64,000 bases of DNA from Paludibacter sp. (GCA_028710895.1 JAQTTH010000013.1:1-64000); one strand, 5' to 3'; counted from the first letter of the stretch, positions 44,854 through 54,621 are shown. Notes: generated by a model not told the origin, from the letters alone. A program made the numbers and translations.

Positions 44854-45498
44854 ATGACTACAAAACAACGTTATAAATTTATTATCGATTGGTTTAATGC
44901 AAATGTACCCATTGCTGAAACTGAGTTGCATTATTCCGATCCGTTTGGATTGCTTGTGGCGGTTATTTTATCCGCACAATGCACTGATAAGCGCGTGAAT
45001 ATGACAACCCCACGCTTGTTGGCCGATTTTCCAACTGCTGAAGTTATGGCTGAATCGAGTCCTGAAGTTGTATTTGAATATATTCGTTCAATTTCATATC
45101 CAAATAACAAGGCAAAGCATTTGGTGGGTATGGCGCAAAAACTTATGTCTGATTTTGGAGGTATTGTTCCTGATGATATTGATAAGCTTCAGACCTTGCC
45201 TGGCGTTGGACGCAAAACAGCCAATGTTATTGCATCTGTTGTTTTTGATAAACCAGCTATGGCTGTGGATACGCATGTTTTTCGGGTTTCTGAACGGTTG
45301 GGACTGACCACTAATTCTAAGAACCCGTTGCAAACAGAACTCGAACTTGTAAAACATATTCCTGATGAGTTAATTCCAAAAGCCCATCATTGGATAATAT
45401 TACATGGTCGATACGTTTGTCTTGCCCGTAATCCAAAATGTAGTGAATGTGGTCTGACTGAATGGTGTAGGTATTATTCTAATAAGAACCAGAAATAA
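44854..45498 (+). CDS. nth: Endonuclease III
   Basis: 214-residue base-excision glycosylase/AP lyase. Helix-hairpin-helix LQTLPGVGRKTANVIASVVF carries the catalytic Lys; the catalytic Asp is in MAVDTHVFRVSERLGL. Four cysteines C189-X6-C196-X2-C199-X5-C205 bind the [4Fe-4S] cluster, all present. Full length. Divergent from ftsK across a 213-bp AT-rich gap with near-palindromic ATGAATCAT motifs. Confidence 0.95.
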   Translation: MTTKQRYKFIIDWFNANVPIAETELHYSDPFGLLVAVILSAQCTDKRVNMTTPRLLADFPTAEVMAESSPEVVFEYIRSISYPNNKAKHLVGMAQKLMSDFGGIVPDDIDKLQTLPGVGRKTANVIASVVFDKPAMAVDTHVFRVSERLGLTTNSKNPLQTELELVKHIPDELIPKAHHWIILHGRYVCLARNPKCSECGLTEWCRYYSNKNQK

Positions 45499-45507
45499 CT
45501 ATTTAAC

Positions 45508-45538
45508 TTTGCATTTAATTTATATCTTCGTATCTTTG
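45508..45538 (+). promoter_or_regulatory. Promoter of the zinc-ribbon membrane gene
   Basis: TTTG (45508-45511), 19-bp spacer, TATCTTTG (45531-45538): a full consensus promoter 10 bp after the nth stop, giving a 5' leader of about 30 nt. Confidence 0.82.
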
Positions 45539-45576
45539 CACACCTAATTTTTAAAAATAAAATAAATAATACAAAA

Positions 45577-46239
45577 ATGATAGATGAAGAATTAGTCAGA
45601 TGCCGTCCGTGCGGCTATGTAATGAAAGCAAGTGATTTGGGCGAAGGCGTTTGTCCTGCTTGTGGATTGCCTCATACAGTATTTGAACCTTACCGTGAAC
45701 GTGTTTCTGCAAATCGTCTCTTTATTTTGGGATTGGATATTCACCCAATTGCAATACACCTTTCGCAAACATTTGTGGCACTTGCTCCTTTGTTAATGAT
45801 ATTCCACTTAATTTTCCCTAATTTTCAGGAAACAATTGTTCATTCAGTGGTGACATTTTCTGTATGGGCATTGCCTATCTCGTTAGTTGCTTCCACCGTT
45901 TCGGGAATTATTGACGGTGTTACCCGTTTTAAAACGTTGCAAACTCCGATGTTAAAGTCGAAAATATATTTAAGTATTTTGATTTTAGCTACTTCAACTA
46001 CCGAACTTGTGCTCTTTGTGCCTGAAAATTATACATGGTATATTATATTGCTTAATTTGCTGTCACTTGGATTTGCTGTCAAACTTGGTTTGTTGGGAAA
46101 ACATCTTCTTGATGTAATCTTACCCGGAACGTATGTTCGCCGGAAGAAAAAACCAAAAACTCCCGATAAGGATGTTACAGAAGCTAAAAAGGCTGCAGCA
46201 GCTGCTGCAAGGGCACAAAAAGCTAATGAGGCTAAGTAA
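45577..46239 (+). CDS. Zinc-ribbon / rubredoxin-like membrane protein
   Basis: 220 residues. The N-terminus binds one metal ion through two Cys pairs (CRPCGYVMKASDLGEGVCPACG, i.e. C-x2-C and C-x2-C), like a rubredoxin or zinc ribbon. Four hydrophobic helices follow at about 55-185. The C-terminus is a Lys/Ala-rich tail, KKAAAAAARAQKANEAK. HPIAIHLSQTFVAL in helix 1 has the His pattern of DUF2231-type membrane proteins. An iron- or redox-linked role is possible but unproven. It has a full consensus promoter and its own terminator. Confidence 0.75.
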   Translation: MIDEELVRCRPCGYVMKASDLGEGVCPACGLPHTVFEPYRERVSANRLFILGLDIHPIAIHLSQTFVALAPLLMIFHLIFPNFQETIVHSVVTFSVWALPISLVASTVSGIIDGVTRFKTLQTPMLKSKIYLSILILATSTTELVLFVPENYTWYIILLNLLSLGFAVKLGLLGKHLLDVILPGTYVRRKKKPKTPDKDVTEAKKAAAAAARAQKANEAK

Positions 46240-46268
46240 ATAGAGCTGAATTAATCTTGAGAGATTAC

Positions 46269-46318
46269 AAAGATATCCCCGTTTTCGAAGATTCGAAAAC
46301 GGGGATATCTTTTTTTGA
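46269..46318 (+). terminator. Terminator of the zinc-ribbon gene
   Basis: A 21-bp perfect stem (46269-46289 with 46292-46312) with a very tight loop and a T-run. Confidence 0.92.
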
Positions 46319-46423
46319 TTATTTTTTTATTCAAAACCAATTGATACTCCACCTGAAATTTGTGAGAATGCTCGGCTAATTGGCCTATACTAGTTTTTGA
46401 GAGTAGGTATATTTTTTTTAAGA

Positions 46424-46780
46424 TTAATTTTCCTTTGATGTTTCTTCAATGAGGAGACTCTTATCTTCCCAGTCCATAAATAGTTTGTAAAATTGGATTG
46501 CTTTATCGATTATTTCATCCAATTCCGAATCTTCAACTAAGCTAAAATGAATAACCAGTAGATGTTTTTCGTTTTTGCCAAAGATGTTCTTATAGTTGAA
46601 TAACTTCATTTTTACATCGTGATTATCTATAATTGTATTTTCGTCAACAATTAAAAATTCAATTATTGTGCAACTTAAGATATGCTGTAATACATTGCGA
46701 CCTTCCAACGTATCACCAAGATGTGAACCCCCATCGAGGAATGCCCATTCGGGTAGTGTTAGCGTAAAATCATTTTCCAT
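46424..46780 (-). CDS. Hypothetical protein
   Basis: 118 residues, acidic, soluble, no signal peptide. Begins MENDFTLTLPEWAFLDGGSHLGDTLEGRNVLQHI and ends LIEETSKEN. No family recognised. The codon structure and full-length frame on AT-rich DNA make it a probable real gene. No neighbours in an operon; long spacer on both sides. Confidence 0.6.
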   Translation of the reverse strand: MENDFTLTLPEWAFLDGGSHLGDTLEGRNVLQHILSCTIIEFLIVDENTIIDNHDVKMKLFNYKNIFGKNEKHLLVIHFSLVEDSELDEIIDKAIQFYKLFMDWEDKSLLIEETSKEN

Positions 46781-47007
46781 AATACAAGTTCTGAGTATTA
46801 ATGTTATTTGATTATGAATGAGTTCGGGGATTATGAAATGTAGAAAATAGAAACTGAATTAATAATTTTCAAAGATAAATACAATTATTTAATTAACCTA
46901 ATTATTTCAATTTTTTTTTTTTGAAAACTTATGCTGCATGTTGATATGTTAATTGTTGGTTGGATACTGATAAATAACTGTTTGTTTGTCAGAAAATTAT
47001 AGAATTA

Positions 47008-47047
47008 AATATAACAAAGGGACAGATTCATGTCTGTCCCTTTGTTA
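47008..47047. terminator. Strong hairpin downstream of the ABC-F gene
   Basis: A 17-bp perfect stem (47008-47024 with 47031-47047) around TTCATG. It lies about 30 bp after the minus-strand ABC-F stop and could end that transcript, though the following T-run is short. The rest of the interval 46781-47078 holds only AT-rich sequence. Confidence 0.6.
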
Positions 47048-47078
47048 TAGCAATAATATGGATGTACTATCCAATCAA

Positions 47079-48713
47079 TTATTTTCGTTCTATTTCTCTC
47101 AAATTCTCAATTTTCTTTTTTTCGAGGAATCCATATATGTCTTCAAGGTGTTCGGTTACTTTTTGATTACCAAATTCATATACTTTTGTCACTAATCCAT
47201 CCAGAAAGTCACGGTCGTGTGAAACTACTATCAACGTTCCGTCAAAGTCAACAAGTGCTTGTTTCAGAATATCTTTGGTTTTCATATCCAGGTGATTGGT
47301 TGGCTCATCGAGAATGAGTAGATTCACGGGTTCAAGTAGTAACTTGATCATTGACAGACGTTGACGTTCGCCACCTGAAAGTACTTTTACTTTTTTGAAT
47401 GAGTTATCGCCACCAAACATAAATGCCCCAAGAATATTTTTTATGTTATTTCGAATATCGCCTACTGCTACATCGTCGATAGTTTGAAATACTGTAGAAT
47501 TTTCGTCGAGCAATGATGCCTGATTTTGTGCAAAGTAACCAATCTTTACATTATGCCCTAGGGTAAGTTTTCCCTCGTGTTCAATTTCCTTCATGATGGC
47601 TTTTACGAGGGTTGATTTTCCCTCACCATTTTTTCCCACAAAGGCAATTTTTTCGCCACGCTCTATCATAAAGTTGGCATTGGCAAAAATTCGTTTTGCT
47701 CCGTACATTTTTCCTACAGCTTCAGCTGTAACCGGATAGTTTCCTGAACGTGGAGATGGTGGAAATTTGAGTCGTAAGGCCGATGTATCTTCTTCGTCCA
47801 CTTCCAGTATCGGTAGTTTTTCAAGCATTTTTACACGCGATTGCACCTGAAGTGTTTTCGAATAAGTACCTTTGAAACGTTCGATAAACTCCATGTTTTC
47901 AGCAATCATCTTCTGTTGCTCATCAAATTGTTTTTGCTGTTGTTCACGTCGCTCTTTACGTAGTTCCAGGTAGTGGGAGTATTTTGCTTTATAGTCGTAA
48001 ATACGTCCCATTGTTACTTCAATAGTTCGGGTAGTTATATTGTCGACAAAAGCCCTGTCGTGTGATATAACAACCACAGCTTTGGCCGAATTTATAAGAA
48101 AATCTTCCAACCACTGTATAGACTCAATATCAAGATGGTTAGTTGGCTCATCCAGCAAAATAACATCCGGGCGTCTTAGTAGAATCTTTGCCAACTCAAT
48201 ACGCATTCGCCAGCCACCACTAAATTCCGAAGTATTTCGGGTGAAATCCTCACGAGTGAATCCGAGTCCAAGCAATGTTTTCTCAATGTCTGCATCGTAA
48301 TTTATTTCCTCGATACTGTAGAATTGTTCGCTCAAAGCCGAAACCTGCTCAATCAACTCCATATAGCTATCCGATTCATAGTCGGTTCTAGTTGTCAATT
48401 GCTCATTTAGCTCCTGAATCTTTTTCTCCATATCGTTTATCGAAGAAAAAGCCATCGCCGTTTCTTCAAATACGGTACGATTATCTTCCATTAAAAGGTG
48501 TTGCGGTAAATAGGCAACAATAGTTTCTTTCGGGTACGAAACAGAACCTTTAGAAGGTTCACGTGTACCTGCCAGAATTTTTAGAAGTGTTGACTTTCCG
48601 GCACCATTTTTACCCATCAGGGCTATGCGGTCTTTTTCATTTATCACAAATGAAATATCTGAAAAAAGAGTTTGTCCGCCAAATTCGACGGTTAAGGCAT
48701 CTACTGATAACAT
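47079..48713 (-). CDS. ABC-F family ATPase (second copy)
   Basis: 544-residue soluble ABC-F ATPase with two nucleotide-binding domains: Walker A GKNGAGKST then FSGGWRMRIELAKILL, and GKNGEGKST then LSGGERQRLSMIKLLL. The linker EYVKERREQQQKQFDEQQKM region is the ribosome-facing coiled arm. C-terminal tail is short, without the domain of Uup. It is a different subfamily from EttA (YkpA/YdiF-like by signature). Ribosome-associated translation factor or antibiotic protection are the known roles in the family; neither is specific here. Confidence 0.87.
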   Translation of the reverse strand: MLSVDALTVEFGGQTLFSDISFVINEKDRIALMGKNGAGKSTLLKILAGTREPSKGSVSYPKETIVAYLPQHLLMEDNRTVFEETAMAFSSINDMEKKIQELNEQLTTRTDYESDSYMELIEQVSALSEQFYSIEEINYDADIEKTLLGLGFTREDFTRNTSEFSGGWRMRIELAKILLRRPDVILLDEPTNHLDIESIQWLEDFLINSAKAVVVISHDRAFVDNITTRTIEVTMGRIYDYKAKYSHYLELRKERREQQQKQFDEQQKMIAENMEFIERFKGTYSKTLQVQSRVKMLEKLPILEVDEEDTSALRLKFPPSPRSGNYPVTAEAVGKMYGAKRIFANANFMIERGEKIAFVGKNGEGKSTLVKAIMKEIEHEGKLTLGHNVKIGYFAQNQASLLDENSTVFQTIDDVAVGDIRNNIKNILGAFMFGGDNSFKKVKVLSGGERQRLSMIKLLLEPVNLLILDEPTNHLDMKTKDILKQALVDFDGTLIVVSHDRDFLDGLVTKVYEFGNQKVTEHLEDIYGFLEKKKIENLREIERK

Positions 48714-48770
48714 TTTATATAATTAATAATGCATAATTGATAATTCGTAATTGGGAGTGCAAAAGTACAT

Positions 48771-48817
48771 AAAAAAACTTTCCGTCGGTGGCACGTATGT
48801 CATGGACGGAAAGTTTT
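48771..48817 (-). terminator. Terminator of the M6 protease gene
   Basis: A 13-bp stem, AAAACTTTCCGTC (48774-48786) with GACGGAAAGTTTT (48805-48817), loop of 18 nt, followed by seven T on the minus strand. Confidence 0.88.
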
Positions 48818-48835
48818 AATTTGATAAGAAGTAGT

Positions 48836-51673
48836 TTACAATGCTATTTTAGTGATTAATCTGTCGGATTTGAGTATATAAGCCTGATTTTTTGGCAAAT
48901 CAGATATATCAAATGTTGTGCTTTCGGGCGTAACAATTTTTACGCATTGACCCAGTAGGTTGTATACATACAGATTGAAAGTCAGATTTGGTAAATAAAT
49001 AGTGACATTCCCATCCTTAACTTTAGTTTGTAACTTTCTTTTAGATGGATATTCCAGTGTTTTAACATTGATAATGTTTGAAAAAGCTGTTATGTTCTCA
49101 TAATTTGCACTTTTATCACTTGCCCTGACTTTGTAAAAATAGTCAGTATTTGGAATTAAATTCGTCAGCGTGTCGAATGTATTGGTCATCCATTTTTCGT
49201 GGAGGTTGTAATTGAGCTGTTTTTTGAACCCGGCAGTAACGTCATCAAATGTAACATAGCCCAATCCTTTGGTATAAGTAAAACGGAAGCGTACATAATC
49301 CTGTGCTTCAGTAAATGAATAGTTTTTAATCCCATTTAATGAGCTTGTTACAGGTATACTATCAATTTTGGACCAAACATTTAGCTCATTCATTCCTTCT
49401 ACTTTGAATCCTCCATTGTTACCTGTTAATGATCGGATAAAGAACGACAAACTTGTAACCGGAAGTAAATACTTCTCTGTTTCAACATATTCCTTACTGT
49501 TTGTAAATTGTAGTGAAGGAGCCGAAGTTCCACTATAAACTGTAGAACTTGATGTTGTTGAGGCAGTTATAGTCCAGTCTGGTGATTCAACTAAACCTTT
49601 ATCAAATCCTTCAGACAATGTTGATTCACCATCTGAAATGTTATACACGGTTACATAGTATCCCGTTGCATCGAAAACGTTATTCCATTTTGCAACAAAA
49701 CTGGTGAAAGTAGTGTCGGTAGCAGCAACTGCTACTGGTGGCACTACGTAAACAGGACGTGTTGATGTTCCTGATAGTGCTGCATCAGCATAATCTGTAC
49801 CTGAAGTCAATACAAGTGTCTCTGTGTGAGTTGTTGAATAAGATGGTATTGTAGGGTTATATCTGATTTGAATATTGGTTACTGCTAAAGTAGAGTCGAT
49901 GCCAGGAGTTAACGTCAGAGTTTTTCCCCAAGTCGTATCGCTTGCTTTTTTCATTTCGAAGTGTGTACCTGTTGTAAATGAAACACTGATTGGCGCTTTT
50001 AATTTTGTTCCACTTACTGTGACAGTTTGTGCTGCAGAAGGTGTTCCCTGCACTGTTGCGAATGCTTGCAGACTTTGAGTTAAAAAAACATTTGAAGCAA
50101 AATGGAATGTGATTTTGCCTGCTGTTTCTTTGATATTTAAAAGTGGTTTGTGAATATTGATATTTCCACGAAGTGTTGGATTATAGGCTGTTACGCTACT
50201 TGTACCCGGAAAAGGATCACCAGATAATGTTGGGTCGATAGTTGTTGTTTCAGATACAGCAGATCCATCGGCTTCTACAATATCTACTCCCATAGCATTG
50301 GGATCATTGTTTGGTGTATTACCGGCCCAGGTAGAAGCATTATAATAAATATGTGTGATTAACATCCCATGACCAGGCAAATAGGCATCCCAACCTTTCT
50401 TTTGCCGATTGTCTAACATGAAAAATTCTACAGGAGAAGGGTTTGAACCGTTTAAATTATGGTTACCGTATTGTGAAATCAAATAAGCTTTATTGCTTGT
50501 TGTAAGAGTATCCAATGCATAATCACCGGCAGTTTTAAGTTCTGTGGGAACTAACCAATTGAGGAAAAAACGCTCATAGGACGAATATGCACAAGGTGTA
50601 CGTCCACTATTTAAATAAGGCCCATAGTCCATAATATCCCACAATGAAAGTGTATGATGTGTTGCACTGTTTGTTGCATACATATCATCTAATCCCAATA
50701 CGTGTCCGAATTCATGGCAAAATGTACCGATTCCACACATATTTGAACCACTAGAGCCTCTTAACTCGGATGTACAAGCGTATCCAAAAATTGAAACACC
50801 GCTAAACTTAGTACTGTAATTGTTTAATGACCATCGGTGAGGCCAAACACTATTGGCCGGACCACCTTCTGCCTCATTATAACCTGCATAATAAATAAAT
50901 ACATTATCTACCACACCGTTTTTGTCAGTATCGTATTGAGAAAAATCCACACCTGCAGCAGAGGCAGCAGCGCATGCATCTATAACCATTTGTTGTGGGC
51001 TAACATCGTTCCCATTGGCGTCATTAGCCCCATAAGATGCCATAGTACCCGGCAAATTGTATGGTCCAACAACATCAAATTCGGGACTAAATACTCCCAT
51101 TGAATTATCTTTGAAGTAATTGTTTGCCGAACCTGTTCCGCCGTTAGCACTGTATCCGTTTTGATTCAATAAACTAGTAAATGATGTTTTAGTATTTGGC
51201 GTTACAAAACTAAGATCGGAGAAGTTGACGAGGATGACGATTGATTTGGGACTTCCAATCAGGGGATAAGTCTTTTGTCCAATAGTTTTAAATACAGGTG
51301 AAGACATACGTTTCGATCTACTTGCCTGAATTTGAGCTGTAAAGTCAAGATTTGGAATTAGTTTGCTGATTGTACGTTTTTCTAAAGCCGAACGTTTTTC
51401 GATATTAGATGCTTTAATATTCGTACTTTTTAATTGGCCATTGCTATTCAGTTGAGCGTAGTTTAGTATTCCATCGGCATCCAGCACCAAAGCATAGCCA
51501 TCAAGAGTTGTTTTGTAATTAAAATACTCATCACCCCGCAAACGAACTTTTAAAACAGTGCCGTTGGATTGCGTAACCGTAATGGGATATGGTGAGGCAG
51601 GAATTGCGAATAATTGTGTAAAAGAAAATAATAACACAATCAGAAAGAGTATTTTAGCAGAGTCAGTCTTCAT
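48836..51673 (-). CDS. Secreted M6-family metalloprotease with T9SS sorting domain
   Basis: 945 residues from ATG 51673 (a TTG six bases further out also opens the frame). Signal peptide, then a propeptide region, then an M6 protease domain with the zinc motif HEFGHVLGLDD (about residue 320) and the downstream Met-turn-like DIMDYG. After about residue 520 come Ig-like and fibronectin-like domains, then a C-terminal segment (DGNVTIYLPNLTFNLYVYNLLGQCV, about 885-945) that fits a type A sorting domain. This predicts export to the cell surface by type IX secretion. Promoter box TATCTTTG at 51694-51701, 21 bp before the ATG. Confidence 0.88.
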   Translation of the reverse strand: MKTDSAKILFLIVLLFSFTQLFAIPASPYPITVTQSNGTVLKVRLRGDEYFNYKTTLDGYALVLDADGILNYAQLNSNGQLKSTNIKASNIEKRSALEKRTISKLIPNLDFTAQIQASRSKRMSSPVFKTIGQKTYPLIGSPKSIVILVNFSDLSFVTPNTKTSFTSLLNQNGYSANGGTGSANNYFKDNSMGVFSPEFDVVGPYNLPGTMASYGANDANGNDVSPQQMVIDACAAASAAGVDFSQYDTDKNGVVDNVFIYYAGYNEAEGGPANSVWPHRWSLNNYSTKFSGVSIFGYACTSELRGSSGSNMCGIGTFCHEFGHVLGLDDMYATNSATHHTLSLWDIMDYGPYLNSGRTPCAYSSYERFFLNWLVPTELKTAGDYALDTLTTSNKAYLISQYGNHNLNGSNPSPVEFFMLDNRQKKGWDAYLPGHGMLITHIYYNASTWAGNTPNNDPNAMGVDIVEADGSAVSETTTIDPTLSGDPFPGTSSVTAYNPTLRGNINIHKPLLNIKETAGKITFHFASNVFLTQSLQAFATVQGTPSAAQTVTVSGTKLKAPISVSFTTGTHFEMKKASDTTWGKTLTLTPGIDSTLAVTNIQIRYNPTIPSYSTTHTETLVLTSGTDYADAALSGTSTRPVYVVPPVAVAATDTTFTSFVAKWNNVFDATGYYVTVYNISDGESTLSEGFDKGLVESPDWTITASTTSSSTVYSGTSAPSLQFTNSKEYVETEKYLLPVTSLSFFIRSLTGNNGGFKVEGMNELNVWSKIDSIPVTSSLNGIKNYSFTEAQDYVRFRFTYTKGLGYVTFDDVTAGFKKQLNYNLHEKWMTNTFDTLTNLIPNTDYFYKVRASDKSANYENITAFSNIINVKTLEYPSKRKLQTKVKDGNVTIYLPNLTFNLYVYNLLGQCVKIVTPESTTFDISDLPKNQAYILKSDRLITKIAL

Positions 51674-51783
51674 AAGCAAATATTATAAGCCTACAAAGAT
51701 AAGAAAAAATCGTACGTAGAATTGAAAGTTAATAATTATGTAGTAAAAAATTGGACAAAAGTATGTATTTCATCAGCAGAACC

Positions 51784-52152
51784 CTATTTTTTAAAAATGA
51801 AATATACAGCTAAAACAAGAAAAGTAAATCCAATTACATGATTCCAGCGGAAAGTTTCGTTTTTAAATACCAGCAATGAGAAAGCCATAAATACCAAAAG
51901 CGTAATCACTTCCTGTATTACTTTTAATTGTAACAGACTAAATGGGCCACCATTTCCACTAAATCCGATGCGATTAGCAGGAACCTGAAAGAGGTATTCA
52001 AACAAAGCTATTCCCCAACTGATTAAAATAATTGCAATGAGCGGAAGCGTTTCAAACCACTTAAATTCACGCATTTTTAGATGACCATACCAGGCAAACG
52101 TCATAAATACGTTCGACACAATTAATAATCCAATTGTCAGCAATTCTTTCAT
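51784..52152 (-). CDS. DMT-like membrane protein (DUF486)
   Basis: 122 residues with four hydrophobic helices, recognised as DUF486, a small family related to drug/metabolite transporters. Conserved pattern: FEYLFQVPANRIGFSGN and FSLLQLKVIQEVITLLVF. Ends 22 bp after the ttcA stop; probably cotranscribed. Substrate unknown. Confidence 0.82.
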   Translation of the reverse strand: MKELLTIGLLIVSNVFMTFAWYGHLKMREFKWFETLPLIAIILISWGIALFEYLFQVPANRIGFSGNGGPFSLLQLKVIQEVITLLVFMAFSLLVFKNETFRWNHVIGFTFLVLAVYFIFKK

Positions 52153-52174
52153 GCGATGATCGTATTTTCTATAA

Positions 52175-52939
52175 TTAACCCTTAATTATTTTAGGCGTTT
52201 TCTTCGGTAAATAATCTGCCTTTATGTTTTCCATTGCTGCCCAAATACTTTGACGTACATCGGGATTCCATTTTTCCAGTTCGGTAATCAGATTTTTCGC
52301 ATCCCGTCGCGATGAATCTTTTTCATGTGGGCAGTTTTTTATTTGCTTCTGATACCCTCTGATTTGTTCCATTTCTTTCATTTCTTTTTCCGAAACCAAT
52401 GCCAATGGGCGAATAATTGTCATATCAAACTTATTCATTTTGAGTTTAGGAGGCATAGTCCCGAATGAACCCTGATACACCAGGTTGAGTAACAACGTTT
52501 CAGTAATATCGTCGAGATGATGTCCCAATGCAATTTTATTGCAACCAATTTTCTTCGCTATATCAAACAATGCTTTCCGACGATGCCATGAACACAGGAA
52601 GCAGGTTGATTTACGCGTGTCGGTAGTATCGTCAAAACGAGTTGTATGATGTACGAAAGGAATGCCGAATTTTTCACAGTGACTTTCTAAATAAGCTAAA
52701 TCCGATTGATAAGGAATGTTTTCGACTGATATATGAACTGCAGTAACTTTAAATCGGGGAACAAATATTTTCATTCGTTCGCCCAGCAATTCTACCAATG
52801 CTAATGAGTCTTTTCCTCCAGAAAGTCCGATAAGAATATGGTCGTCATTATCAATTAGCCGATAATCGGATATTGCTTTTTTGACTTTATTTTGAATGTT
52901 TAATAGTGTTTTTTTATCTGATTTGCTGAGTTCGTCCAT
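52175..52939 (-). CDS. ttcA: tRNA 2-thiocytidine synthetase TtcA-like
   Basis: About 254 residues of the PP-loop ATPase superfamily. ATP site GLSGGKDSLALVEL (about residues 37-50), followed by CFLC (about 110) and a later Cys (NCPHE, about 210) that would hold an iron-sulfur cluster, as in TtcA/TtuA. It makes 2-thiocytidine at position 32 of some tRNAs. Start at ATG 52939: the longer frame opens with TTG at 52966, which lies inside the likely promoter box TAATTTTG at 52964-52971. TtuA is an alternative. Confidence 0.85.
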   Translation of the reverse strand: MDELSKSDKKTLLNIQNKVKKAISDYRLIDNDDHILIGLSGGKDSLALVELLGERMKIFVPRFKVTAVHISVENIPYQSDLAYLESHCEKFGIPFVHHTTRFDDTTDTRKSTCFLCSWHRRKALFDIAKKIGCNKIALGHHLDDITETLLLNLVYQGSFGTMPPKLKMNKFDMTIIRPLALVSEKEMKEMEQIRGYQKQIKNCPHEKDSSRRDAKNLITELEKWNPDVRQSIWAAMENIKADYLPKKTPKIIKG

Positions 52940-53118
52940 GAGTGAATTTAGTTTATGGGATTGCAAAATTACTATAAAGAAGGTAATAATTCACGTGTGC
53001 TTACTATTGAATTTATATTTTAAACTTATTGGAATAATTTAAAGCCTTGTAATTATGGGTTTTATGCTGTTGTGTTACATTTCTATGGCAAAAAAATGAT
53101 ATTTTTTTATCTCAGATA

Positions 53119-53149
53119 TTTGCAAATTCTCAAAAACGCACTATCTTTG
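53119..53149 (+). promoter_or_regulatory. Promoter of the tRNA cluster
   Basis: TTTG (53119-53122), 19-bp spacer, TATCTTTG (53142-53149). Transcription would begin near 53156, about 50 nt before tRNA-Gly. Confidence 0.85.
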
Positions 53150-53206
53150 CACCGCAATTGCAGAATTGCTTATTGGTAAATAGATACTGATAAAAGAATA
53201 CATAAT

Positions 53207-53279
<73 letters not shown>

Positions 53280-53291
53280 CACCGAATGAAT

Positions 53292-53320
53292 AGCGAAACG
53301 TGCGTGTTTCGCTTTTTTTC
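53292..53320 (+). terminator. Hairpin between tRNA-Gly and tRNA-Leu
   Basis: AGCGAAAC (53292-53299) with GTTTCGCT (53306-53313), loop of 6 nt, then seven T. Its left arm resembles the 5' acceptor strand of tRNA-Gly. Confidence 0.75.
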
Positions 53321-53342
53321 TCTAAAAAAGTTTTTATTGATT

Positions 53343-53424
53343 GCCCAAATGGTGGAATTGGTAGACACGCATGTTTCAGGGACATGTGGCTTCGGCTGTG
53401 GGGGTTCGAGTCCCCCTTTGGGTA
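53343..53424 (+). tRNA. tRNA-Leu (CAG)
   Basis: 82 nt, class II with long variable arm. Acceptor GCCCAAA with TTTGGGT (one G-T pair), anticodon stem CATGT, loop TTCAGGG giving anticodon CAG, T arm GGGGG-TTCGAGT-CCCCC. CCA not encoded. Confidence 0.94.
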
Positions 53425-53506
53425 CTATTCAATTAATCAATTGTTTAATTCCCAGTTTTCAATTAATACATTGGTGATTGGAAATTGATTTATTGGAAAT
53501 TAAGTC

Positions 53507-53593
53507 GCGCAGGTGGTGGAATTGGTAGACATGCTACTTTGAGGGGGTAGTGCCGGTTACGGCGTGTGAGTTCGAGTCTCATCCTGCGTACCA
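53507..53593 (+). tRNA. tRNA-Leu (GAG)
   Basis: Acceptor GCGCAGG with CCTGCGT, discriminator A, and CCA encoded (53591-53593). Anticodon stem CTACT with GGTAG, loop TTGAGGG, anticodon GAG. Class II variable arm. The T arm is GTGAG-TTCGAGT-CTCAT. Confidence 0.93.
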
Positions 53594-53597
53594 ATAA

Positions 53598-53635
53598 AAA
53601 AAGAGTTTCTTCTGAAAAGGAGAAACTCTTTTTGC
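53598..53635. terminator. Terminator after the tRNA cluster
   Basis: A 13-bp perfect stem, AAAAAGAGTTTCT (53598-53610) with AGAAACTCTTTTT (53621-53633), loop of 10 nt. It serves the tRNA transcript and, read the other way, the CDF gene ending at 53656. Confidence 0.9.
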
Positions 53636-53655
53636 ATTAAGACCTTTGTTGTAGA

Positions 53656-54570
53656 TTAGCAGCATTTTTCCATGCAACAACCTTCGTTCGAAGTTTCAAA
53701 CTCAATGGTTGCGTGTTCAATTCCTTTGCCTTTCAATGATTCACGTATGGCGATTTTCAATTCGGCCAGCTTTTCCATCTCCAGCGAATTATTTAGCACG
53801 ACATGAACTGTCAGTACATTGTAAGTACCATCTACCGACCAAACATGCAAATCATGTACATTTTCAACACCCTCGAATTCTTGCAAATGTTTTGCAATGT
53901 CAGTAATGTCTACTTCGGCAGGAATTCCCTGTAAAATAATGCGGAGACTCTGTCGAATATTTTTGTAAACATTAAATAATACAAAACAAGCTATTCCTAC
54001 CGACATAATCGGGTCGAGAACCGGAACATTCCAAAAATGCATAACTACAGAACCAATCAGAATGGCCAACCATCCTAAAACATCTTCGAGCAAATGAAGT
54101 GAAACTACCCGTTCGTTAATGGAATTTCCTTTTTTCAATCGAAAAACGGCAGCACCATTTACCAACACTCCTACAATAGCCAACAGAAACATACCTTCTG
54201 TATTGGCCGCCTGTGGGTGAATAATTCGGGGAATGGCAACTGTCAGGATTAGAATGCTTCCTGTTACCAAAACGATGGAGTTTACAACAGCTCCGAGAAG
54301 CGAAAAACGTTTGTAACCGTAAGAGTAGGAGGTATCGCTGCCACGTTTGGCTACTTTCTGAAAATACCAGGCCAGCCCGAGCGAAAGGCAATCGCCCAAA
54401 TCGTGAATAGCATCGGAAATAATGGCGACACTGTTGGTAAAGAATCCACCTGCAATTTCAACGAGTGTAAAGAACAGGTTCAGGAAGAATGCTGTCTGAA
54501 TGTTTTTTACATCGCCGTGGTGATGATGATCGTGGTGGCTGTGACTATGATTGTGATGATCGTGTGACAT
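53656..54570 (-). CDS. Cation diffusion facilitator (zinc-type efflux)
   Basis: 304 residues. A His-rich start (MSHDHHNHSHSHHDHHHHGD) probably buffers Zn(II). Six membrane helices follow, with the D-x3-D/H-x3-D transport-site pattern in SDAIHDLGDCLSLGLAW (about residue 52). The C-terminal cytosolic domain ends with a Cys cluster (EGCCMEKCC). Exports Zn or related divalent metals as a dimer driven by protons. Which metal is not settled. Confidence 0.9.
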   Translation of the reverse strand: MSHDHHNHSHSHHDHHHHGDVKNIQTAFFLNLFFTLVEIAGGFFTNSVAIISDAIHDLGDCLSLGLAWYFQKVAKRGSDTSYSYGYKRFSLLGAVVNSIVLVTGSILILTVAIPRIIHPQAANTEGMFLLAIVGVLVNGAAVFRLKKGNSINERVVSLHLLEDVLGWLAILIGSVVMHFWNVPVLDPIMSVGIACFVLFNVYKNIRQSLRIILQGIPAEVDITDIAKHLQEFEGVENVHDLHVWSVDGTYNVLTVHVVLNNSLEMEKLAELKIAIRESLKGKGIEHATIEFETSNEGCCMEKCC

Positions 54571-54621
54571 GATTTGTGTTTTATGTATCGAACAAATTTG
54601 TATTGGAACTGTTCATGAAAA

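Noticed and set aside
47008-47047. Riboswitch or sRNA
   Set aside because: A single perfect stem at the 3' end of the ABC-F gene with no further structure; simplest reading is a terminator-type hairpin.
46986-47195. 69-residue plus-strand frame
   Set aside because: Runs across the hairpin at 47008-47047 and into the antisense of the ABC-F gene; aromatic-rich and without family.
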